NCBI GenBank assembly: GCA_030728545.1
Contig: JANQZQ010000003.1
Coordinates: forward strand, 1 to 11,966
Direction: 5' to 3'
DNA length: 11,966 nt
Source of the DNA: Ilumatobacteraceae bacterium
GTDB taxonomy: Bacteria; Actinomycetota; Acidimicrobiia; Acidimicrobiales; Ilumatobacteraceae
The notes under the pieces are model-generated. The model was not told the origin of the DNA. It made no database searches and saw only the letters and a program-made list of their open reading frames with translations. The number at the start of each line of letters is the position of its first letter. The stretch's first letter is position 1. The position numbers and the translations under genes were made by a program. This document shows positions 6,716 to 11,966 of the stretch, in pieces.

Positions 6716-7867
6716 TCATCCGAGCGGGTCGACCACGAATGCCGGAATCGCCCGGCCTTGCGCGATTGCTTCTTGTACCACCCGGGCCGTCTGCAGGGCT
6801 TCGTGAATAGTCACATCCATGTCCAGATAACGGTAGGTGCCAAGGCGACCAAGAAAGGTGACACCTGATTCAGCGCGGGCCAATTGCACATACTCCAGCA
6901 GTTGGGCTTTTTCTTTTACCAACCGCACCGGATAATACGGTGTGTCGGCCTCACCACACAGACGGCTGAATTCGCGATACACCACCGATTGATCGTGGCT
7001 TTCCCACGGGGCGAAATGCTTGTGCTCGGTGATGCGTGTGTACGGCACCTCGGCATCGCAATAGTTGACCACCGGGCAACCCTGAAAGTCTCCATCAACA
7101 ACCTCGGGTTGAAAATCCAACGTGCGATAGGCAAGTCGCCCGTGCTCAAAGTCAAAGTAGGCGTCAATCGGGCCGCTCCAGAATGCGTGGTCGTAGGTGG
7201 CCAGCTGGGCTCGCGAACACCGTGTCGACAAATGCACGGTCACATTCGGATGATCCAAAATTGCTTCCACGATCGGCGTGTAGCCGTGCAGAGGTATTCC
7301 CTGATACGGGTGATTGAAGTACGAATCATCGGCGGTGAACCGCAGCGGCAAGCGCGCCAAGATGCTGGCTGGCAGCTCTTGCGGGTCAACACCCCACTGC
7401 TTGCGGGTGTAGCCGGCAAAAAATGCGTTATACAACTCGCGCCCGACCAAACGCAGACCTTGTTCTTCGAACGACTGCGGATTCGTAATGCTGGCGTCGG
7501 CGCGGGAGTTCACGAACGCTTCTGCTTCGCTCGAGTTCATTTGTGTACCAAAAAAAGCATTGATGAGACCCAAGTTCATCGGCATTTGATACGCCTGGTC
7601 GCCCACCATTGCCCGCACGCGATGGCGGTACGGCTGAAACTCACCGAAGCGCTGCACATAGTTCCACACTTCTTCGTGCTGGGTGTGAAAGATATGTGGG
7701 CCATACACGTGCACCATTACCCCGGTCTCGTGGCGGCGGGTGTGGCAGTTGCCGGCCACATGGTCGCGTGATTCAAACACTTCGACGACATGACCCGCTT
7801 CAGCGAGTTCTCGCGCAACAACTGCGCCAGAAAAACCTGCGCCGACAATGGCAATGCTCAACGGCAC
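6716..7867 (-). CDS. glf: UDP-galactopyranose mutase
   Basis: A 383-residue FAD enzyme that converts UDP-galactopyranose to UDP-galactofuranose in the cytoplasm, the donor for the adjacent GlfT2. The whole family pattern is visible: the FAD-binding GAGFSG (9-14) followed by an acidic residue at the second strand, HVYGPHIFHT (53-62), YTRKQWG (153-159), LPLRFTADDSYF (173-184), WSGPIDAYFD (230-239), YTRITEHKHF (276-285, with Arg278) and LGRLGTYRYLDMD (339-351). The length is normal and no key residue is missing. The start is GTG at 7865-7867; an in-frame TAG 12 nt upstream rules out a longer protein. The stop of the ThiF gene is 16 nt upstream. A -10-like hexamer 6 nt before the GTG suggests an additional internal promoter. 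Confidence 0.96.
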   Translation of the reverse strand: MPLSIAIVGAGFSGAVVARELAEAGHVVEVFESRDHVAGNCHTRRHETGVMVHVYGPHIFHTQHEEVWNYVQRFGEFQPYRHRVRAMVGDQAYQMPMNLGLINAFFGTQMNSSEAEAFVNSRADASITNPQSFEEQGLRLVGRELYNAFFAGYTRKQWGVDPQELPASILARLPLRFTADDSYFNHPYQGIPLHGYTPIVEAILDHPNVTVHLSTRCSRAQLATYDHAFWSGPIDAYFDFEHGRLAYRTLDFQPEVVDGDFQGCPVVNYCDAEVPYTRITEHKHFAPWESHDQSVVYREFSRLCGEADTPYYPVRLVKEKAQLLEYVQLARAESGVTFLGRLGTYRYLDMDVTIHEALQTARVVQEAIAQGRAIPAFVVDPLG

Positions 7868-7873
7868 GCCCTA

Positions 7874-7879
7874 ATGCTA
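7874..7879 (-). promoter_or_regulatory. Leaderless-type -10 box of glf
   Basis: On the minus strand TAGCAT ends 6 nt before the GTG start of glf, inside the 16-nt gap after the ThiF gene. This would let glf-glfT2 be transcribed independently of the upstream genes. No -35 box is evident. Confidence 0.35.
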
Positions 7880-7883
7880 CGAG

Positions 7884-9044
7884 TTATTGCATCCACGGCG
7901 CGCAAGCGCCATCCAGGTCGCGTACTTGAATTCGGTCACGATTCTCATAAGTCACCAAGTTGTTTGGGTCTTTGCGCAAATTAAACGTGCGGAACGTCAT
8001 CTCGGTGGTGTCGATGGCCAGGATGCGACCAGCCAGCGAGTCGCCCAGATCCAACAACAATTTGATTGTCTCCAGCGCCTGAATCGAACCCACAATGCCC
8101 GGCAAGACCCCGAGCACGCCTGCCTCGGCACAACTTGGGGCCATTTCCGCAGGCGGTGGTTCAGGCACCATGTCGCGATACGTCGGGCCGCGCAGCGGAT
8201 GAAACACGCTGACCATGCCCTCGAATCGGAAAATTGAGCCGTGCACCACAGGAATGCCCAGCTTGACGCTGGCATCGTTCAACAGATAGCGCGACGGAAA
8301 GTTGTCGGCACCATCGACGATGACGTCGTAGCCAGCGATGATGTCCATGATGTTGTTGGCTGCCAAGCGCGTGTCGTAGGTGACCACATCAACATCGGGG
8401 TTCAACATGGTGAGCGTCTTTTTGGCCGAGTCCACTTTGCGATCACCGATGCGATCGATGTTGTGCAAAATCTGGCGTTGCAGATTGCTGGCGTCTACTT
8501 CGTCCATGTCAACAATGCCGATGGTGCCCACGCCGGCTGCTGCCAGATACATCGCAGCGGGTGAACCAAGGCCACCGGCGCCAAGCATCAGCACCTTGCT
8601 GGCCAACAACTTGGCTTGACCTGCCACACCGACTTCTGGCAACAGAATGTGGCGCTGATACCGATTGCGTTGTTCGGCACTCAGTGCCACTGGTGTCGAC
8701 CACGCCCGGCCTTCGTCTTTCCATTTGCCGAAGCCGCCGGCCATGCTCACCACATTGGTGTAACCAAGTTCTTGCATCGTCTCAACGGCAAACGCACTAC
8801 GCACGCCACCTGCGCAATACACCACGACTGGAGTTGATTTGTCAATGATGCGAGTTTCGATCTGCGCTTCGAGGTGACCACGAGGAATGTGAATGACAGC
8901 AGGCAGCGCACCTTGTTCGAACTCGTCGGGCTCGCGCACATCAAGCACCACTGACCCTGCGGCAATGTGCTGCGCAGCAGCCGCGGTATCGACTTCGGTA
9001 ATGGCCGCTTTGGCAGCTGCTAACAGGTCGCGAAAGGTCGGCAC
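7884..9044 (-). CDS. Rhodanese-ThiF fusion, MoeB/MoeZ-like adenylyltransferase-sulfurtransferase
   Basis: A 386-residue cytoplasmic protein. Residues about 15-115 form a rhodanese domain with active-site Cys77 in VVYCAGGVR. Residues about 122-370 form an E1-like ThiF/MoeB domain with YQRHILLPEVG (129-139), GAGGLGSP (155-162), DASNLQRQILH (184-194) and the conserved Cys305 in PSCAEAGVLG. Family members adenylate the C-terminal Gly-Gly of a sulfur carrier (MoaD, ThiS or CysO) and pass sulfur from the rhodanese cysteine. The domain order is the reverse of actinobacterial MoeZ, where rhodanese is C-terminal. The MoeB zinc cysteines are absent (GPTYRD in place of CxxC, and none near RKDPNN). A longer reading starts at ATG 9122 but would overlap the sirtuin gene. 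GTG 9044 is preferred because a -10-like box and AGG lie just before it and the rhodanese fold begins soon after. No carrier protein is encoded in the window. Confidence 0.88.
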   Translation of the reverse strand: MPTFRDLLAAAKAAITEVDTAAAAQHIAAGSVVLDVREPDEFEQGALPAVIHIPRGHLEAQIETRIIDKSTPVVVYCAGGVRSAFAVETMQELGYTNVVSMAGGFGKWKDEGRAWSTPVALSAEQRNRYQRHILLPEVGVAGQAKLLASKVLMLGAGGLGSPAAMYLAAAGVGTIGIVDMDEVDASNLQRQILHNIDRIGDRKVDSAKKTLTMLNPDVDVVTYDTRLAANNIMDIIAGYDVIVDGADNFPSRYLLNDASVKLGIPVVHGSIFRFEGMVSVFHPLRGPTYRDMVPEPPPAEMAPSCAEAGVLGVLPGIVGSIQALETIKLLLDLGDSLAGRILAIDTTEMTFRTFNLRKDPNNLVTYENRDRIQVRDLDGACAPWMQ

Positions 9045-9051
9045 CCTGGAA

Positions 9052-9057
9052 ACGCTA
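9052..9057 (-). promoter_or_regulatory. Leaderless-type -10 box of the rhodanese-ThiF gene
   Basis: On the minus strand TAGCGT ends 7 nt before GTG 9044. It supports the shorter start and a separate promoter in the 53-nt gap after the sirtuin gene. No well-spaced -35 is seen. Confidence 0.33.
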
Positions 9058-9082
9058 TCTGTCTGGTCGGGATTCAAGTTCG

Positions 9083-9098
9083 GGCCCTGAATCGGGCC
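9083..9098 (-). terminator. Weak hairpin after the sirtuin stop codon
   Basis: GGCCC and GGGCC (5-bp stem, 6-nt loop) fall directly at the end of the sirtuin gene. There is no following T-tract, so it may only weaken readthrough into the ThiF gene, or do nothing. Confidence 0.2.
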
Positions 9099-9874
9099 TA
9101 CTGGTGGGTTTCTACCCCACACAGCTTGGGTAGCACGGTGGAGATGTCCCCCGTCACGATTTCGTCAGCAAGTGCATCCATGTCGGTCGGGCCGCCGTTC
9201 ACGATGACGATTCGCGCCCCATTGGCTTTGGCCCGCGGCACACAATTCGCAGCCGGTCGCACCCCCAGCGTCGAGCCGACTGCCAGCAACACATCGCAAT
9301 CTTCACTGGCGCGAAAAGCGGCATCGATCACGTCGGGCACCAACGGTTCTTCGAACAAGATTGTGTCACTTTTCAACACGCCACCACACAGCAAACACTT
9401 GGGGTCAGGGTCGCCCGCGGCCACACGCTGCAAAGTTTCATGCATCGGGCGTTTGTCTTTGCATTCCCAACAAATTGAGCGATGCAAGTTGCCGTGCACC
9501 TCATGCACTTTGTGGGCAGCGATTCCGGCTCGTTGATGCAGCCCGTCGACGTTTTGCGTCACGATGGCGCGCAATTGACCGCGCTCGTCTAAGCGGCACA
9601 AAGCCTTGTGTCCGTCATTGGGTTGCGGGTCGTTGTTAATCCACTTGGTGCGGTTCTGCCAGGCCCGCATGCGCAACTCGACATCATTCAGATAGTGGCT
9701 CAACGTTGAAGCACGCTCGGCGTCGGGGTTCTTGGTCCACAGTCCGTTCGGGCCGCGAAAATCTGGAATTCCAGACGCGGTCGAGATTCCTGCCCCGGTC
9801 AACACGGTGATGCGCTGTGCGGCGGCCAGCACGACTTCTACCCGAGCCACGGAGTTGGTGTCGTCAAGAGACAT
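9098..9874 (-). CDS. cobB: NAD-dependent protein deacylase, sirtuin family
   Basis: A 258-residue Sir2 enzyme that removes acyl groups from lysines using NAD. Visible are the NAD-binding GAGIS (27-31), IPDFRGPNGLW (36-46), TQNVDGLHQRAG (106-117), catalytic His127 in VHEVHGNL, four zinc cysteines (135, 138, 160, 163) and VGSTLGV (199-205). The Tyr-x-x-Arg acyl-pocket pair of CobB/SIRT5 desuccinylases aligns with Trp72 and Arg75, so preference for succinyl groups should not be assumed; deacetylation is the safer guess. The start is ATG 9872-9874. An upstream ATG at 9916 would run through an inverted repeat and into the divergent gene's leader, and the added residues do not look like sirtuin. 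It is the first gene of the minus-strand run sirtuin, ThiF, glf, glfT2. A TAATTA box 5 nt before the ATG is an imperfect -10. Confidence 0.93.
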   Translation of the reverse strand: MSLDDTNSVARVEVVLAAAQRITVLTGAGISTASGIPDFRGPNGLWTKNPDAERASTLSHYLNDVELRMRAWQNRTKWINNDPQPNDGHKALCRLDERGQLRAIVTQNVDGLHQRAGIAAHKVHEVHGNLHRSICWECKDKRPMHETLQRVAAGDPDPKCLLCGGVLKSDTILFEEPLVPDVIDAAFRASEDCDVLLAVGSTLGVRPAANCVPRAKANGARIVIVNGGPTDMDALADEIVTGDISTVLPKLCGVETHQ

Positions 9875-9885
9875 TTGCCTAATTA

Positions 9886-9914
9886 GTGTGCCACTTTTTG
9901 ACTGATGGGCACAC
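9886..9914. promoter_or_regulatory. Perfect 7-bp inverted repeat between divergent genes
   Basis: GTGTGCC (9886-9892), a 15-bp spacer and GGCACAC (9908-9914) sit in the 48-bp region between the sirtuin and the small plus-strand gene. The arm centres are 22 bp apart, about two turns, so both arms lie on one face of the helix. This is the geometry of an operator for a dimeric regulator able to control both genes; the role is inferred. Confidence 0.38.
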
Positions 9915-9922
9915 ACCTAGGT

Positions 9923-10366
9923 ATGAAACACAGCAACATCAGCAGCACAGCCACTCCCCATATCCATCTCACTGTCGTTCCGTGGCGCGACCCGATTGTT
10001 GAATCGCGCGGGTTTGGCGTGCGCTCCGACTATGTGGAGTGGTTCTGGCTCCCCGTGCTTGGGCCATCAGCCACCTGGCTTGTGCGCCGCATCGACTTCG
10101 GCTTTGACGACTACCCCACTGGCTATGTGCTTGATGCCCAGGTCACTGCGCGAGCACTCGGCATCGCAGCACGCGATGAAACAGGCACCATCTTTGGCCG
10201 TGCCGTGTCGCGGCTACAGATGTTTGGTGTCGCTCACACGCTTGGCGATTCGCTCGCCGTGCGACGCATCTTGCCCGAAGTCTCGCAACGACATCTGCAA
10301 CGGATGCCACCTCACTTACGCGATGCTCACCCCGCTTGGTTAGCTACTCGCCCGTTGGTGGCGTAA
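9923..10366 (+). CDS. Conserved-looking hypothetical protein, 147 residues
   Basis: I do not recognise a named family, though the string EWFWLPVLGPSATWLVRR (about 41-58) recalls uncharacterised actinobacterial proteins with a similar core. Visible traits: a central aromatic and Pro/Gly-rich hydrophobic stretch, too short and broken for a clear membrane span. This is followed by an Ala-rich helical part (VTARALGIAA), a VSRLQMFGVAHTLGDSLAVRR segment, and a basic His/Arg-rich C-terminus with LPEVSQRHLQRMPPHLRDAH. There is no signal peptide and no catalytic motif. The basic helical second half could be a small DNA-binding domain, but that is a guess. The start is set at ATG 9923 rather than ATG 9905 because the latter lies inside the inverted repeat spacer; neither has a good Shine-Dalgarno sequence. 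It is divergent from the sirtuin gene and ends 4 nt from the end of pepA. Confidence 0.72.
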   Translation: MKHSNISSTATPHIHLTVVPWRDPIVESRGFGVRSDYVEWFWLPVLGPSATWLVRRIDFGFDDYPTGYVLDAQVTARALGIAARDETGTIFGRAVSRLQMFGVAHTLGDSLAVRRILPEVSQRHLQRMPPHLRDAHPAWLATRPLVA

Positions 10367-10370
10367 GCGT

Positions 10371-11870
10371 CTAGCGGCGGCGGAAGTTTTCGGCCAAGTT
10401 CACCAGCAATCGCGTGCCATAGGCGGTGGCACCGCGCTGCAGCCAACCGGCATCGCTGTCTGCCCACATTGGGCCAGCGATATCTAGGTGTGCCCACGGG
10501 TGGCCGTCGGTGAATTCGTCCAAGAACAGTGCCGCAGTAATGGCGCCTGCTTCACCACCACCGACGTTCTTCATGTCGGCGATGTACGAGTCAAGCATGC
10601 GACGATACGAACGCTCAAGTGGCAGTTCCCACGCGTCTTCATCCGTGGCTTTGCTGGCAGCCATGACCTGTTCGATGAAGCCGGCGTTGTTGCCCATCAC
10701 ACCTGACATCTTTGGCCCAAGTGCTGCTGCGCACGAACCCGTCAGGGTGGCAATGTCGACGATTGCATCTGGCTCTTGTTCGGCTGCCAACGACAGACCA
10801 TCGGCCAAAATCAAGCGGCCCTCGGCATCGGTGTTGTGAATCTCAACGGTTTTTTTGTTGCGCATCGTGAGCACATCGCCCATCGCCATGGCGCTTCCTG
10901 ATGGCAAATTGTCGGTGCACATGAGGTAGGCAGTCACCTGATTTTTGCAACCAAGGGCCTTCAACGTGCTCATTGCAGCCAGCACTGCAGCAGCGCCGCT
11001 CATGTCGCCCTTCATCATTGCGTGGCTCGGGTTGCTTGGCTTCAAGCTGATGCCACCCGAGTCGTACATCACACCTTTGCCCACCATGATCAGGTGTGGC
11101 GCTGACGACTTTTTGTTTTTACTGCCGGCTTTTGTTTTTGCGCCAGCCTTGCCCGGGCGATACACCAACTTCACCATGCGCGGTGGGTTCACACTGCCCC
11201 GGTTCACCCCGATGATGCCGCCGCAACCCATGGCGAGCAACTTGTCTTTGTCATACACCTCGACGCGCAGCCCGGATTCTGACGCAATCTGTTGCGCACG
11301 ATCGGCAAACATCTTGGCCGTCAAATGCGCCGGTGGCATGTTGGCAAAATCGCGCGCCATGCACACTGCTTCGCCAACGACAGCGCCACGTCGTGAACCG
11401 TTGGCCGCAGCACCAAGCGCCTTGGCATCAACCACCAACACAACAGACTTGAGCTTTGATCCGAACGACTTATCCGACTTAAGCGCACCATAACGATGGG
11501 CGGCCAACATCACGCCCTCGGTAACTGCCTGGGCAATCTCGGCACGGTCACCCCGCCCGATGCCAGCCAACGTCGTCGACAACGATGCGTGCTTGCTTGC
11601 TGCTCGTGCCAAGGCGGCTGCAGCGTTGCGCAAATCATGAGCCTTGGCCGAGTTTGCGGCCCCGATGCCCACGGCGATGAGCACGGTCTTACCACTCGAC
11701 GGCACGACGAGTGTCTGACCAATTTTGCCGTCAAAACCAGCGGCCGCTAGTTGCGGGCGCGACAAACCGAGCTCAGCGGGCACCGCTTTGTCGGATGTGA
11801 CGGGCACCCCGATCACTTCTGTCTTGGGAACTTCGCGCGCGACGCTGACAACTAACTGTGAGTGTTTCAT
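10371..11870 (-). CDS. pepA: Leucyl aminopeptidase (M17 family)
   Basis: A 499-residue cytoplasmic aminopeptidase with two metal ions per active site, which trims N-terminal residues during peptide turnover. The N-terminal macro-like domain spans about 1-170. The catalytic domain shows GKGVMYDSGGISLKP (264-278, with metal ligands Lys265 and Asp270 and catalytic Lys277), MKGDMSGAA (286-294, Asp289) and the signature NTDAEGRL (346-353, with Asp348, Glu350, Arg352). These match Lys270, Asp275, Lys282, Asp293, Asp352, Glu354 and Arg356 of E. coli PepA. An unusual Lys/Ala/Gly/Ser-rich insert (about 241-257) sits between VYRPG and the strand leading to Lys265, probably a surface loop. The start ATG at 11868-11870 follows a -10-like hexamer by 6 nt and lacks a Shine-Dalgarno sequence. 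Its end lies 4 nt from the convergent small gene. Confidence 0.95.
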   Translation of the reverse strand: MKHSQLVVSVAREVPKTEVIGVPVTSDKAVPAELGLSRPQLAAAGFDGKIGQTLVVPSSGKTVLIAVGIGAANSAKAHDLRNAAAALARAASKHASLSTTLAGIGRGDRAEIAQAVTEGVMLAAHRYGALKSDKSFGSKLKSVVLVVDAKALGAAANGSRRGAVVGEAVCMARDFANMPPAHLTAKMFADRAQQIASESGLRVEVYDKDKLLAMGCGGIIGVNRGSVNPPRMVKLVYRPGKAGAKTKAGSKNKKSSAPHLIMVGKGVMYDSGGISLKPSNPSHAMMKGDMSGAAAVLAAMSTLKALGCKNQVTAYLMCTDNLPSGSAMAMGDVLTMRNKKTVEIHNTDAEGRLILADGLSLAAEQEPDAIVDIATLTGSCAAALGPKMSGVMGNNAGFIEQVMAASKATDEDAWELPLERSYRRMLDSYIADMKNVGGGEAGAITAALFLDEFTDGHPWAHLDIAGPMWADSDAGWLQRGATAYGTRLLVNLAENFRRR

Positions 11871-11876
11871 CTTGCC

Positions 11877-11882
11877 AGCCTA
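11877..11882 (-). promoter_or_regulatory. Leaderless-type -10 box of pepA
   Basis: On the minus strand TAGGCT ends 6 nt before the pepA ATG, again without a Shine-Dalgarno sequence. A TTGACT at 11907-11912 lies 24 bp away, too far for an ordinary -35. The other bases up to the window end hold no gene I can call. Confidence 0.4.
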
Positions 11883-11966
11883 ATTGCCAACTCTTTGGGC
11901 CGAGTTAGTCAAGCACGACTTTCGAGAACGAGCTAGTCAGTAACGCTGCGCACCGGCAGCGACTCA

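Noticed and set aside
6884..7771. 295-residue plus-strand open frame
   Set aside because: Antisense shadow of glf, in which every codon is explained by the conserved mutase sequence.
9098..9122. Longer start of the rhodanese-ThiF gene at ATG 9122
   Set aside because: It would overlap the sirtuin end by 25 nt and add a low-complexity Asn/Pro-rich tail outside the rhodanese fold; GTG 9044 has better upstream signals. Not fully excluded.
9898..9927. TTGACT plus TATGAA at 18-bp spacing as a promoter for the small plus-strand gene
   Set aside because: The -10 would cover the ATG at 9923, so transcription would begin after the start codon, and no later in-frame start exists.
10367..10370. Terminator between the small gene and pepA
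   Set aside because: Only 4 nt separate the two stop codons and I see no hairpin there.
11944..11961. CGCTGC-GCACCG-GCAGCG hairpin near the window end
   Set aside because: A 6-bp stem without a T-tract in a region that may be the end of an off-window gene; short minus-strand open frames there end in TAG or TAA but are too short to judge.

Overview
The window (about 58% G+C by eye) reads as chromosomal DNA of a free-living actinobacterium. The actinobacterial signs are a GlfT2-type galactofuranosyltransferase paired with UDP-galactopyranose mutase, a MoeZ-like ThiF protein without the zinc cysteines, an exported SpoIID-domain enzyme, and several start codons preceded at 6-7 nt by an actinobacterial -10 hexamer (TANNNT), as in leaderless genes. 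I lean towards the class Acidimicrobiia, but that is inference and no marker gene settles it. I see no mobile element, tRNA, rRNA or CRISPR array, and coding density is very high, with no gene-free stretch above 100 bases.

Layout. 1-760 (-): N-terminal part of a methylmalonyl-CoA mutase large subunit, cut by the window edge. 761-837: divergent promoter region with short repeats. 838-1659 (+): class II aldolase/adducin-family protein, overlapping or abutting an RhtA-like EamA/DMT exporter that ends at 2537. 2595-4952 (+): a 785-residue exported protein combining SpoIID, SGNH-hydrolase and two peptidoglycan-binding domains. It overlaps by 23 bp, tail to tail, the minus-strand glfT2 gene (4930-6705). 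Reading further upstream on the minus strand come glf (6716-7867), a rhodanese-ThiF fusion (7884-9044) and a sirtuin (9098-9874). These four minus-strand genes are closely spaced and could be cotranscribed from the sirtuin end, although glf and the ThiF gene each have their own -10-like box. 9923-10366 (+): a small unrecognised protein, divergent from the sirtuin across a 7-bp inverted repeat. 10371-11870 (-): leucyl aminopeptidase PepA, tail to tail with the small gene.

The centre of the window has a cell-envelope theme. Glf converts UDP-galactopyranose to UDP-galactofuranose and GlfT2 polymerises it into a galactan. The convergent SpoIID-SGNH-PGB protein would cut or edit peptidoglycan outside the membrane. 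The remaining genes (acyl-CoA mutase, aldolase-like protein, exporter, sulfur-carrier activation, deacylation, peptide turnover) look like general metabolism. The most unusual item is the SpoIID-SGNH fusion. The galactofuran pair is notable if the host is not a mycolic-acid bacterium. I did not find a clearly new multi-gene system.
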